This document shows, piece by piece, positions 32,403 to 43,431 of a stretch of DNA of 51,224 nt. The stretch covers positions 9,847 to 61,070 of the forward strand of contig NZ_JABETO010000035.1 of assembly GCF_013055795.1 (NCBI RefSeq). The letters run 5' to 3'. The stretch comes from Streptomyces sp. I05A-00742 (lineage in GTDB: Bacteria; Actinomycetota; Actinomycetes; Streptomycetales; Streptomycetaceae). The notes under the pieces were generated by a model, which did no database searches, was not told where the DNA came from, and saw only the letters and a list, made by a program, of their open reading frames with translations. A program made the position numbers and the translations under genes. Position 1 is the first letter of the stretch. Every line of letters starts with the position of its first letter.

Positions 32403-32965
32403 CCGCCGGACGCGCCGAGGGCGCCGAGGGGACCCTGCGCGAGCTGCTGCTCAGCCGGATCCACGACGTACCGGACTACCCGAAGCCGGGCGTGGTCTTC
32501 AAGGACATCACCCCGCTGCTCGCCGACCCCGAGGCGTTCACCGCCCTCACCGAGGCGCTCGCGGAGCTCTGCGCGCGCCACCGGGTGGACAAGGTGGTCG
32601 GCCTGGAGGCCCGCGGCTTCATCCTGGCGGCCCCCGTGGCCGTCCGGGCCGGGGTCGGGTTCGTCCCCGTCCGCAAGGCCGGCAAGCTGCCCGGGGCGAC
32701 GCTGTCGCAGACGTACGACCTGGAGTACGGCACGGCGGAGATCGAGATACACGCCGAGGCCTTCGCCCCCGGCGACCGGGTGCTCGTCATCGACGACGTG
32801 CTCGCCACCGGGGGCACCGCCGAGGCGTCGGTCCAGCTGATCCGCCGGGCCGGGGCCGAGCCCGTGGGCGTGGCGGTCCTGATGGAGCTGGGCTTCCTCG
32901 ACGGCCGCAAGCGGCTGGAGAAGGTGCTCGGCGGGGCGCCGGTGGACGCGCTGATCCGCGTCTGA
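32399..32965 (+). CDS. apt: adenine phosphoribosyltransferase
   Basis: A 188-aa purine salvage enzyme that converts adenine and PRPP to AMP. The type I PRTase motif VLVIDDVLATGGTAEA and the adenine-binding FKDITPLLAD and GLEARGFILAAPVA segments are clear. Its ATG overlaps the secF stop. The order secF-apt-relA is the standard actinobacterial one and places nucleotide salvage next to (p)ppGpp synthesis. A strong terminator lies 36 nt after the stop. Confidence 0.96.
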   Translation: MTAGRAEGAEGTLRELLLSRIHDVPDYPKPGVVFKDITPLLADPEAFTALTEALAELCARHRVDKVVGLEARGFILAAPVAVRAGVGFVPVRKAGKLPGATLSQTYDLEYGTAEIEIHAEAFAPGDRVLVIDDVLATGGTAEASVQLIRRAGAEPVGVAVLMELGFLDGRKRLEKVLGGAPVDALIRV

Positions 32966-33000
32966 TCCAAGGTCCGGCGGTCGCCGGACCGGTTCGGGAA

Positions 33001-33043
33001 CACGCAGCGGGCCCCGGGGGAGAACCCCGGGGCCCGCTGCGTG
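33001..33043 (+). terminator. terminator between apt and relA
   Basis: A perfect 19-bp stem (33001-33019 with 33025-33043) encloses a 5-nt loop, followed by CGTCCTT. It should stop most transcription from the yajC/sec/apt unit before relA. Confidence 0.85.
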
Positions 33044-33143
33044 CGTCCTTGACGCCACCGGGCGGGAGGCAGCTTCACGGCCTGGATCGATACCATGGCA
33101 GTCCGGACCTGCTCGGGGGCCGGACCCCGCATGAGGAGTGCTC

Positions 33144-35681
<2,538 letters not shown>

Positions 35682-35691
35682 CGGACACGGA

Positions 35692-35722
35692 AACGGCCCC
35701 GGTGCTCAGCACCGGGGCCGTT
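35692..35722 (+). terminator. terminator after relA
   Basis: A perfect 14-bp stem (aacggccccggtgc at 35692-35705 with its complement at 35709-35722) and a 3-nt loop, 10 nt after the relA stop. Its last bases run into the first unit of the 24-bp tandem repeat. Confidence 0.8.
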
Positions 35723-35812
35723 CTCATACGGCTACCGTCAGCCGTTCTCATACGGCTACCGTCAGCCGTTCTCATACGGCTACCGTCAGCCGCTCTCATA
35801 CGGCGATCAGCC
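35717..35812. repeat. 24-bp tandem repeat, three perfect copies plus one degenerate
   Basis: Perfect units at 35717-35740, 35741-35764 and 35765-35788, then a diverged copy at 35789-35812. Each unit contains the small inverted repeat GCCGT-TCTCAT-ACGGC, so the RNA would form a row of short hairpins. It lies between the convergent genes relA and the DUF349 gene, and the last unit enters the final codons of the latter. Confidence 0.9.
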
Positions 35813-37036
35813 GCCGAACTCCTCCAGGCCCTTCAGCGCCTGGTCCAGCAGGGCCTTGCGGCCCTCCAGCTCCTTGGAGAGCTTGTCGGCCTTCGCGTCG
35901 TTGCCCGCCGCCCGCGCCTTGGCGATCTGCTCCTGGAGCTTGTCCACGGCGTCCTGGAGCTGCCCGGTGAGCCCGGCCGCACGGGCCCGCGCCTCCGGGT
36001 TGGTCCGCCGCCACTCGGCCTCCTCGGCCTCCTGGAGGGCGCGCTCGACGGTGTGCATCCGGCCCTCGATCTTCGGCCGGGCGTCCCGCGGCACATGGCC
36101 GATGGCCTCCCACCGCTCGTTGACCGAACGGAACGCCGCCCGGGCCGACTTGAGGTCGGTGACCGGAAGCAGCTTCTCGGCCTCGACGACCAGCTCCTCC
36201 TTGAGCGCCAGGTTCTGCTGCTGCTCCGCGTCGCGCTCCGCGAAGACCTCGCCGCGCGCCTGGAAGAAGACGTCCTGCGCACCCCGGAACCGGGTCCACA
36301 GCTCGTCCTCGGCCTCGCGCTGGGCCCGTCCCGCGGCCTTCCACTCGGCCATCAGATCGCGGTACCGCGCGGCGGTGGCGCCCCAGTCCGTCGACCCGGA
36401 CAGCGCCTCCGCCTCGGCGACCAGCTTCTCCTTGACCTTGCGGGCGTCCTCGCGCTGGGCGTCCAGCGAGGCGAAGTGGGCCTTGCGCCGCTTGGAGAAC
36501 GCCGAGCGGGCGTGCGAGAAGCGGTGCCACAGCTCGTCGTCGGTCTTCCGGTCCAGCCGCGGCAGGCCCTTCCAGGTGTCGACCAGGGCCCGCAGCCGCT
36601 CGCCCGCCGAGCGCCACTGCTCGCTCGCGGCCAGCTCCTCGGCCTCGGCGACCAGCGCCTCCTTGGCCGTCCGCGCCTCGTCCGTCTGCTTGGCCTTCGC
36701 GGCCTTGCGCTCCTCGCGGCGCTTCTCGACGGTCTCGACGAGCTTGTCCAACCGCCCGCGCAGCGCGTCCAGATCGCCGACCGCGTGGTGCTCGTCGACC
36801 TGGGACCGCAGGTGATCGATGGCGGTCATCGCGTCCTTGGCCGACAGGTCGGTGGTCCTCACCCGACGCTCGAGGAGGCCGATCTCCACGACCAGGCCCT
36901 CGTACTTGCGCTCGAAGTAAGCGAGAGCCTCCTCCGGACTCCCCGCCTGCCACGAGCCGACGACCTGCTCGCCGTCGGCCGTACGCACGTACACCGTCCC
37001 CGTCTCATCGACGCGGCCCCATGGGTCGCTGCTCAC
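35807..37036 (-). CDS. DUF349-domain protein, coiled-coil rich
   Basis: A 409-aa protein. The N-terminus (SSDPWGRVDETGTVYVRTADGEQVVGSWQAG) is a small beta unit typical of actinobacterial members, followed by three to four DUF349 repeats with the recurrent pattern W-K...GR-x-x-R-x-x-(E/D)-x-x-LW-x-RF (e.g. WKGLPRLDRKTDDELWHRF; WKAAGRAQREAEDELWTRF; WEAIGHVPRDARPKIEGRM). The C-terminal about 60 residues are a predicted coiled coil (GQLQDAVDKLQEQIAKA). The function of DUF349 proteins is unsettled. The GTG read from 37036 follows GGAGGAGG. It converges with relA. Confidence 0.85.
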   Translation of the reverse strand: MSSDPWGRVDETGTVYVRTADGEQVVGSWQAGSPEEALAYFERKYEGLVVEIGLLERRVRTTDLSAKDAMTAIDHLRSQVDEHHAVGDLDALRGRLDKLVETVEKRREERKAAKAKQTDEARTAKEALVAEAEELAASEQWRSAGERLRALVDTWKGLPRLDRKTDDELWHRFSHARSAFSKRRKAHFASLDAQREDARKVKEKLVAEAEALSGSTDWGATAARYRDLMAEWKAAGRAQREAEDELWTRFRGAQDVFFQARGEVFAERDAEQQQNLALKEELVVEAEKLLPVTDLKSARAAFRSVNERWEAIGHVPRDARPKIEGRMHTVERALQEAEEAEWRRTNPEARARAAGLTGQLQDAVDKLQEQIAKARAAGNDAKADKLSKELEGRKALLDQALKGLEEFGG

Positions 37037-37278
37037 AGCGCCTCCTCCACATGATGCCGGGGCCGGTTCGCGGCCCGCGCGCATCGTCCACAGTTGTCCC
37101 GGCGGGGCCGCGCCCCGCCGGTCGGCGGCTTGATCATTTGACTGCCGGTCAGTGCTGTTTCGGGTGCCTCGCAGCCGCCGGAGCAGGCACCCTGCACAAC
37201 GCCAACATAGGCGACCGGCGGCCCGGCTGTCCGTATCCCGCGCGACCGAAATTCGGCCGCCCGGCCGCTCGAAGTCCG

Positions 37279-38142
37279 TCAGGACTTCGTGACCGTCGCC
37301 TTGTCGATCACGGCGGTCGCGTTGGGGGGACCGTCGGGGCCGCCGCCCTGCACACCCGCGCCGGTGATCTTCTTGAGCGTCTTCATGCCCTCGGCCCCGA
37401 TGGTGCCGAGCGGGGTGTAGTCCGGCTTCAGCGGACTGTCCTTGTAGACGAGGAAGAACTGGCTGCCGGTGGAGTGCGGCTGCATGGTCTTGGCCATGGC
37501 GATGGTGCCCGCCGGATAGATCTTCATGCCGGCCTTCTTCATCTCCGGTTCCGGAGCGTCCTTGAGCCGCGCGTCCTTGAGGTTCTCCTCGGCGAGCGTG
37601 TAGCCCGGGCCGCCCGCGCCGGTGCCCTTCGGGTCACCGCACTGCAGGACGAAGATGCCCGCCGTGTCACCGGTGAGGCGGTGGCACTTGGTGTGGTCGA
37701 AGTACCCCTGGCCGGCCAGGAAGTTCATGGAGTTGACCGTGTGCGGCGCCTTGGCCGCGTCCAGCGTGAGGTCGATGGTCCCGCAGGTCGTCTTGAGGTC
37801 CATCTTGTAGGAGGCCGATGTGTCGATCGCCATCTTCGGCTCCGACTTCCACGTCTTCGTCGCGGGGGAGCCCGGGGCGGGCTTGGCGCACGGGTCGGGG
37901 GCCTTCGAGGGGGTGGGCAGATCGCTCGGGGTCGCGTTCGCCGTCGCCTTGTCGTCCTTGTCGTCGCCGCCCAGGGCGCCCGTGGCGGCCGCCGCGCCGC
38001 CGGCGGCGATCACCACGGCGAGGCCGGCGGCGATCATCGCGTTCCGGCGGCGGGCCTTGCGCTGCTCCGCCTCGCGGCGCTGCCGCTGCCGCTCGAACTT
38101 CTCCCGTGCGAGCTGCCGCCGCCGCTGCTCGTTACTGACCAC
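37279..38142 (-). CDS. membrane-anchored cyclophilin-type peptidyl-prolyl isomerase
   Basis: A 287-aa protein with a strongly basic N-terminal region (QRRRQLAREKFERQRQRREAEQRKARRR), one transmembrane helix (about 35-58), a charged linker, and a cyclophilin domain from about residue 110. The domain keeps TTCGTIDLTLDAAKAPHTVN, the catalytic arginine region KCHRLTG, a deviant FVLQCGDPKGTGAGGPGY (usual FMIQGGD), and GSQFFLVYKD. It probably assists folding of exported proteins on the outer face of the membrane. The start is GTG read from 38142, preceded by GAGGAG. It diverges from the hydrolase gene. Confidence 0.9.
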   Translation of the reverse strand: MVSNEQRRRQLAREKFERQRQRREAEQRKARRRNAMIAAGLAVVIAAGGAAAATGALGGDDKDDKATANATPSDLPTPSKAPDPCAKPAPGSPATKTWKSEPKMAIDTSASYKMDLKTTCGTIDLTLDAAKAPHTVNSMNFLAGQGYFDHTKCHRLTGDTAGIFVLQCGDPKGTGAGGPGYTLAEENLKDARLKDAPEPEMKKAGMKIYPAGTIAMAKTMQPHSTGSQFFLVYKDSPLKPDYTPLGTIGAEGMKTLKKITGAGVQGGGPDGPPNATAVIDKATVTKS

Positions 38143-38343
38143 CGGGTCGTCTCCTCGTGCCGTCTCGTCCGGCTGAACCGCTTGCCGATCGCTTGTTGCG
38201 AGCGTGCCCGTACCGTATACGGGTTCGCGGCGGCGGAGGTGCCGCCGGTAGGCTCTGAACCGGCATAAACGTGACCGGCTCTCCGGCCGGGCACGCCCGC
38301 CGGATCCCTGCCGTGTCGATGCAGGCCGACATTAAGGACGAAT

Positions 38344-39060
38344 GTGCTGATTGCCGGGTTCCCTGCCGGGGCCTGGGGGACCAATTGTTATCTGGTCGCC
38401 CCCGCCGCCGGCGAGGAGTGCGTGATCATCGACCCGGGCCACCAGGCCGCCCAGGGAGTCGAGGACGCGCTCAGGAAGCATCGGCTCAAGCCCGTCGCGG
38501 TCGTCCTCACCCACGGCCACATCGACCACGTCGCCTCGGTCGTCCCCGTGTGCGGCGCCCATGACGTCCCCGCGTGGATCCACCCCGCCGACCGCTACAT
38601 GATGAGCGACCCCGAGAAGGCGCTCGGCCGCTCGATCGGCGCCCAACTCCTGGGCGAGCTCACCGTGGGCGAACCGGACGACGTCAAGGAGCTCGCCGAC
38701 GGCAGCACGCTGGACCTCGCCGGTCTGCAGTTCACCGTCGCGCACGCGCCCGGCCATACCAAGGGGTCGGTGACCTTCCGGCTGCCTGAGACGACTGACA
38801 TTCCGTCGGTGTTCTTCTCGGGCGACCTGCTGTTCGCCGGCTCCATCGGACGCACCGACCTGCCCGGCGGTGATCACGCCGAGATACTCGAGTCCCTGGC
38901 CCGCGTGTGCCTGCCACTCGACGACTCGACCGTGGTCCTCTCCGGCCACGGTCCCCAGACCAGCATCGGCCGCGAGCGCGCCACCAACCCGTACCTGCGG
39001 GACGTGGCCGGGACGCGCGGCCCCGGAGCCGGCACCCCGGCTCCGCGACGAGGAATGTGA
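38344..39060 (+). CDS. metallo-beta-lactamase-fold hydrolase (glyoxalase II-like)
   Basis: A 238-aa protein with the dinuclear metal motif THGHIDH (His57, His59, Asp61, His62), a later APGHTKGS histidine, FFSGDLLFAGSIGRTDLPGG with the bridging aspartate, and LSGHGPQT with the last histidine. The arrangement matches glyoxalase II-like thioester or sulfur hydrolases; the true substrate cannot be inferred. It starts with GTG at 38344. hisS begins 10 nt after its stop, so the two are likely co-transcribed, a pairing common in actinobacteria. Confidence 0.88.
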   Translation: MLIAGFPAGAWGTNCYLVAPAAGEECVIIDPGHQAAQGVEDALRKHRLKPVAVVLTHGHIDHVASVVPVCGAHDVPAWIHPADRYMMSDPEKALGRSIGAQLLGELTVGEPDDVKELADGSTLDLAGLQFTVAHAPGHTKGSVTFRLPETTDIPSVFFSGDLLFAGSIGRTDLPGGDHAEILESLARVCLPLDDSTVVLSGHGPQTSIGRERATNPYLRDVAGTRGPGAGTPAPRRGM

Positions 39061-39070
39061 CGAAGCTTTC

Positions 39071-40333
39071 GTGAGCACCTTCAAGGCCCCCAAGGGCACC
39101 TACGACCTGATCCCCCCGGACTCGGCGGTCTACCTCGCCGTCCGCGAGGCCATCGCCGCGCCCGCCCGGCGCGCCGGCTACGGCTATGTGGAGACGCCCG
39201 GGTTCGAGCAGGTGGACCTGTTCTCCCGCGGCGTCGGCGAATCCACCGACATCGTGACCAAGGAGATGTACACCCTCACCCAGCGCGGCAAGGAAGCCCT
39301 CGCGCTGCGCCCCGAGGGCACCGCCTCCGTGCTGCGCGCCGCACTGGAGGCCAACCTCCACAAGGCGGGCAACCTGCCGGTCAAGCTCTGGTACTCCGGC
39401 TCGTACTACCGCTACGAGCGCCCCCAGGCCGGCCGCTACCGCCACTTCTCCCAGGTCGGCGCCGAGGCCATCGGCGCCGAGGACCCGGCGCTGGACGCCG
39501 AACTGATCATCCTCGCCGTCGACGCGTACCGGTCGCTCGGCCTGCGCGACTTCCGCCTGCTGCTCAACTCGCTCGGCGACAAGGAATGCCGCCCCGCCTA
39601 CCGGACCGCCCTCCAGGACTTCCTGCGCGGCCTAGACCTGGACGACGACACCCGGCGCCGCATCGAGATCAACCCGCTGCGGGTCCTCGACGACAAGCGG
39701 GAGTCCGTGCAGAAGCAGCTCGTCGGCGCCCCCATGCTCCGCGACCACCTGTGCGAGGCGTGCAAGGAGTACCACGAGGAGGTCCGCGGGCTGCTGACCG
39801 CGGCCGGCGTCGAGTTCGAGGACGACGAGAAGCTGGTGCGCGGCCTGGACTACTACACGCGCACCACCTTCGAGTTCGTCCACGACGGCCTCGGGGCGCA
39901 GTCGGCGGTCGGCGGCGGCGGCCGTTACGACGGACTGTCCGAGATGATCGGCGGCCCGGCCCTGCCCTCCGTCGGCTGGGCACTCGGCGTCGACCGCACC
40001 GTGCTGGCGCTGCGGGCCGAGGGCATCGAGCTCGAACTCCCCGCCACCACCGACGTCTACGCGGTGCCGCTCGGCGAGGAGGCCCGCCGGGTGCTCTTCG
40101 GCGTGGTCACCGAACTGCGCCGGGCGGGCGTCGCCACGGATTTCGCGTTCGGCGGGAAGGGCCTGAAGAACGCCATGAAATCGGCCGACCGCTCGGGCGC
40201 CCGCTACGCCCTGGTCGCGGGCGAACGGGACCTGGCCGAGGGCATGGTCCAGCTCAAGGACCTGCGCAGCGGCGAGCAGACCGCTGTCCCGATCGACACC
40301 GTCGTGGGTGAACTCCGGGACAGGCAGGGCTGA
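39071..40333 (+). CDS. hisS: histidyl-tRNA synthetase
   Basis: A 420-aa class II synthetase. Motif 1 lies near the N-terminus, motif 2 is YYRYERPQAGRYRHFSQVG, the histidine-binding HisA motifs are LVRGLDYYTRTTFEF and VGGGGRYDGL, motif 3 is ALGVDRTVLAL, and the C-terminal anticodon-binding domain begins at about residue 325. The GTG at 39071 gives the conserved beginning STFKAPKGTYDLIPP. The ribosome site is weak (GACGAAG). Confidence 0.96.
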   Translation: MSTFKAPKGTYDLIPPDSAVYLAVREAIAAPARRAGYGYVETPGFEQVDLFSRGVGESTDIVTKEMYTLTQRGKEALALRPEGTASVLRAALEANLHKAGNLPVKLWYSGSYYRYERPQAGRYRHFSQVGAEAIGAEDPALDAELIILAVDAYRSLGLRDFRLLLNSLGDKECRPAYRTALQDFLRGLDLDDDTRRRIEINPLRVLDDKRESVQKQLVGAPMLRDHLCEACKEYHEEVRGLLTAAGVEFEDDEKLVRGLDYYTRTTFEFVHDGLGAQSAVGGGGRYDGLSEMIGGPALPSVGWALGVDRTVLALRAEGIELELPATTDVYAVPLGEEARRVLFGVVTELRRAGVATDFAFGGKGLKNAMKSADRSGARYALVAGERDLAEGMVQLKDLRSGEQTAVPIDTVVGELRDRQG

Positions 40334-40391
40334 TCGGCGGCGCCCTGGTGCAGAATGGGCGCATCGGACGACTGATGGGATCAACGGCGCT

Positions 40392-41051
40392 ATGACGACC
40401 TCGGCTCTTGACCGCTCCGACACCGACGGCGCGGAACGGGACGGGCCCGCCACCGGCGGGGTGGGCGGCAGTCGTGCCTTCGGGCTGATGCTGGTCGTCA
40501 CCGGTGCGCTGGGGCTGCTGGCCGCCTGGGTCATCACGCTCGACAAGAACAAGATCCTTGAGGCCAAGGCGGTCGGCAAGACCTTCACCCCCGGGTGCAG
40601 CCTCAACCCGATCGTCTCCTGCGGCAACATCATGGAGAGCGACCAGGCCCACGCCTTCGGGTTCCCCAACCCGATGCTCGGCCTGGTCTGTTACGGCGCG
40701 ATCATCGCCATCGGCCTCGCGGTGCTCTCCGGCTCGCGGTTCCCGCGCTGGTACTGGCTGGGCATGGAGGCCGGCACCCTCTTCGGCGTCGGCTTCTGCA
40801 CCTGGCTCCAGTACGAGTCGCTGTACGTCATCGGCTCGCTGTGCCTGTGGTGCTGCCTCGCCTGGGTCGCCACGATCGTGATGTTCTGCTACGTCACCGT
40901 GCAGAACATCCGGCACCGGTTCATCCCGCTGCCGGACGGGGTACGGCGCGCGGTGCTGGAGTTCCACTGGGTGATCCCGGTGCTGTGGATCGGGATCATC
41001 GGCCTGCTGATCCTCACCAACTGGTGGTCGTTCTGGACGGGCTCGTCCTGA
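40392..41051 (+). CDS. vitamin K epoxide reductase (VKOR) family protein
   Basis: A 219-aa integral membrane protein with five predicted helices. The active-site pair is CLWC (Cys151, Cys154) and the relay pair is Cys69 and Cys77 in the periplasmic loop (PGCSLNPIVSCGNIM). Actinobacterial VKOR re-oxidises a DsbA-like thiol oxidase with menaquinone as electron acceptor, so it drives extracytoplasmic disulfide bond formation. Unlike many bacterial homologues it is not fused to a thioredoxin domain and no exported DsbA lies next to it. The ATG is at 40392. Confidence 0.9.
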   Translation: MTTSALDRSDTDGAERDGPATGGVGGSRAFGLMLVVTGALGLLAAWVITLDKNKILEAKAVGKTFTPGCSLNPIVSCGNIMESDQAHAFGFPNPMLGLVCYGAIIAIGLAVLSGSRFPRWYWLGMEAGTLFGVGFCTWLQYESLYVIGSLCLWCCLAWVATIVMFCYVTVQNIRHRFIPLPDGVRRAVLEFHWVIPVLWIGIIGLLILTNWWSFWTGSS

Positions 41052-41134
41052 CGCACCTGGCCTGACCTGCTGCGACGCCGTCGGACGAGCTGCGTCCGGC
41101 GGCGTTGTCAGTGCAGTGGCATAGGGTTTCGAGC

Positions 41135-42484
41135 GTGGAGCCCGACCTGTTCACCGCCGCAGAAGAGGACCGCCGGGAGAAAGACCCGGCGAGCAGTCCT
41201 CTCGCCGTTCGTATGCGCCCCCGCACCCTCGACGAGGTCGTCGGCCAAGGCCATCTGCTCAAGCCGGGCTCACCCCTCCGCCGACTGGTGGGGGAGGCGA
41301 GCGGCGGGCCGGCCGGGCCCTCCTCGGTGATCCTCTGGGGGCCGCCCGGCATCGGCAAGACGACCCTGGCGTACGTCGTCAGCCAGGCGACCAACAAGCG
41401 CTTCGTCGAGCTCTCCGCGATCACCGCCGGGGTCAAGGAGGTCCGGGCCGTCATCGACGGCGCCCGCCGGGCCTCCGGGGGCTACGGCAAGGAGACCGTC
41501 CTCTTCCTCGACGAGATCCACCGCTTCAGCAAGGCCCAGCAGGACTCCCTGCTGCCCGCCGTGGAGAACCGCTGGGTCACCCTCATCGCCGCCACCACCG
41601 AGAACCCGTACTTCTCGGTGATCTCCCCACTGCTGTCCCGCTCCCTGCTGCTCACCCTCCAGGCGCTCACCGACGACGACCTGCGGGGGCTGCTGCGCCG
41701 CGCGCTCACCGACGAGCGCGGCCTCGGCGGGGCCGTGACGCTCCCCGAGGACGCGGAGGCGCACCTGCTGCGGATCGCCGGCGGCGACGCGCGCCGGGCG
41801 CTCACCGCGCTGGAGGCGGCGGCGGGCGCCGCCCTCGACAAGGGCGACGACGAGATCACCCTGGAGACGCTGGAGGAGACGGTCGACCGGGCCGCGGTGA
41901 CGTACGACCGGGACGGCGACCAGCACTACGACGTGGCCAGTGCCCTGATCAAGTCCATCCGCGGGTCGGACGTGGACGCGACGCTGCACTATCTCGCCCG
42001 GATGATCGAGGCCGGGGAGGATCCCCGGTTCATCGCCCGGCGGTTGATGATCTCCGCGAGCGAGGACGTCGGCCTGGCCGATCCCACCGCCCTGCAGACC
42101 GCCGTCGCCGGTGCCCAGGCCGTCGCCCTGATCGGCTTTCCCGAGGCGCGCATCATCCTGTCGCAGGTTGCCGTCGCGCTGGCCCTGGCGCCGAAGTCCA
42201 ACGCCGCCTACCTGGCGATCGACGCGGCGCTCGCGGATGTGCGCGCCGGGCTGGCGGGGCCGGTGCCGGCGCATCTGCGGGACGGGCATTACAAGGGGGC
42301 CGCGAAGCTGGGGCATGCGCAGGGGTATGTGTATCCGCACGATGTGCCCGGGGGGATCGCGGCGCAGGAGTATGCGCCGGAGGCGGTGCGGGGGAAGCGG
42401 TATTACGAGCCGACTCGGTATGGGGCGGAGGCGCGGTACGCGGATGTGGTGGAGCGGGTGCGGGGGCGTTTGCGGGGGGAGTAG
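41135..42484 (+). CDS. rarA: replication-associated recombination protein A (AAA+ ATPase)
   Basis: A 449-aa RarA/MgsA/WHIP-type clamp-loader-like ATPase acting at stalled replication forks. Motifs: box II MRPRTLDEVVGQGHLL, Walker A GPPGIGKTT, Walker B LFLDEIHRF, sensor 1 ATTENPYFSVI, sensor 2 GGDARRAL, and the C-terminal MgsA region SIRGSDVDATLHYLARMIEAGEDP. The GTG at 41135 (MEPDLFTAAEEDR) is preferred over an upstream GTG because it fits the family. From about 42240 to the stop the codon preference changes visibly from C-ending to G- and T-ending codons. Confidence 0.93.
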   Translation: MEPDLFTAAEEDRREKDPASSPLAVRMRPRTLDEVVGQGHLLKPGSPLRRLVGEASGGPAGPSSVILWGPPGIGKTTLAYVVSQATNKRFVELSAITAGVKEVRAVIDGARRASGGYGKETVLFLDEIHRFSKAQQDSLLPAVENRWVTLIAATTENPYFSVISPLLSRSLLLTLQALTDDDLRGLLRRALTDERGLGGAVTLPEDAEAHLLRIAGGDARRALTALEAAAGAALDKGDDEITLETLEETVDRAAVTYDRDGDQHYDVASALIKSIRGSDVDATLHYLARMIEAGEDPRFIARRLMISASEDVGLADPTALQTAVAGAQAVALIGFPEARIILSQVAVALALAPKSNAAYLAIDAALADVRAGLAGPVPAHLRDGHYKGAAKLGHAQGYVYPHDVPGGIAAQEYAPEAVRGKRYYEPTRYGAEARYADVVERVRGRLRGE

Positions 42485-42510
42485 GCCCCGGTCCCGCCCC
42501 CCTCTCCGAT

Positions 42511-42580
42511 TCCTGGGGGCAAGCCCCCACCCCCGTGAAAGCGGCTTCGCCGCTTGTCCTCAAACGCCGGACGGGCTGAC
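42511..42580. repeat. REP-like Streptomyces intergenic element with hairpins
   Basis: Two small perfect hairpins (tgggggc-aa-gccccca at 42514-42529; aagcggc-ttc-gccgctt at 42539-42555) are followed by GTCCTCAAACGCCGGACGGG and CTGAC (42556-42580). This last sequence is, from general knowledge, a very common dispersed intergenic motif of Streptomyces. It fills the gap between the convergent rarA and DUF2470 genes and probably acts as a bidirectional terminator. Confidence 0.7.
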
Positions 42581-43417
42581 TCACCCCTCCGCCGCGTCGA
42601 ACAGCCGGTGCATCTCCCGCCGCAGCCCCGCCACGTCCCGCACCGGCTCGGGGAACTCGAAGCGTGCGTCGAAGGAGCGGTCGACGGGGGAGCCGGGGCC
42701 GGTGTCGCGGGTGAAGCGGACGCGGAGGCCGAAGCGGTCGAGGGCCAGGGGGACGGCGTCGCCGGAGCCGGTGCGCTGTTCGTCGAGGAGTCGCCAGAGG
42801 GAGCGCACCTGGTCGCTGTGGCCGGCGTGGAGGTGCTGGAGGAGCTCGGTCTCGTACTCGGTGAGCGGGTCGGGGGCGGCGTCGGCGAAGTCGCCGGGGG
42901 AGACGCGCTCGGCGCCCCAGAGGTCGTCGACGGAGATGTCGCCGAGTTCGAGACGCAGCATCATACGGCCGGGCTCGGTGACGCCGGGGACGCAGGTGAG
43001 CCAGCCCGACAGCCAGGCGCGGCCGCGGATACGGTTGGGGACGGAGACCGGCGCCACGTCGGTGATCTCCAGCACGGCCGGGAGGTCGTCGTCCTGGGCG
43101 TGGGTGGCCGCGCGGACGACGGGGGAGTCGGCGGGGTGGACGAGGTAGAGGTCGCCGTCGGGACCCACGGTCCGTACCTCGGGGGCGAGAGGGCCGGGGC
43201 GGGCGCCGCCCAGCCCGGGCACGAGCAGTACCGCCGAGCATGTACTCTGTACGAGAGTTCGTGTGCGCTCGGCTGCTGACGGCATCCGGGCGGTTTCAAG
43301 TCCGCTGGGACGCGGCTGACCACGATCTGATCGGACCTCCGTCGCTCCGACGCCATCAGTTGCGTCGGTCTTCTTCGTGCTGTCCGTGACGTGACTGGTG
43401 TTCCCCGGGCGAGACAT
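42581..43417 (-). CDS. DUF2470-domain protein, putative iron/haem-related
   Basis: A 278-aa protein. The C-terminal about 90 residues match the DUF2470 domain (YETELLQHLHAGHSDQVRSL, then DRFGLRVRF and the terminal LRREMHRLFDAAEG). The domain is also found fused to haem-degrading or flavin-type oxidoreductase folds (HugZ-like), and the N-terminal half here (VGPDGDLYLVHPAD, IRGRAWLSGWL, LRLELGDISVDDLWG) resembles such a split-barrel region. The ATG read from 43417 has an ideal AAGGAGAT ribosome site. A near-perfect iron box lies 14 nt further upstream of the start, suggesting iron-dependent repression by a DmdR-type regulator. Confidence 0.75.
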   Translation of the reverse strand: MSRPGNTSHVTDSTKKTDATDGVGATEVRSDRGQPRPSGLETARMPSAAERTRTLVQSTCSAVLLVPGLGGARPGPLAPEVRTVGPDGDLYLVHPADSPVVRAATHAQDDDLPAVLEITDVAPVSVPNRIRGRAWLSGWLTCVPGVTEPGRMMLRLELGDISVDDLWGAERVSPGDFADAAPDPLTEYETELLQHLHAGHSDQVRSLWRLLDEQRTGSGDAVPLALDRFGLRVRFTRDTGPGSPVDRSFDARFEFPEPVRDVAGLRREMHRLFDAAEG

Positions 43418-43431
43418 GCGATCTCCTTGAG

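Noticed and set aside
35717..35812. CRISPR-like short repeats
   Set aside because: The units are contiguous 24-bp tandem copies with no spacers, and there are no cas genes.
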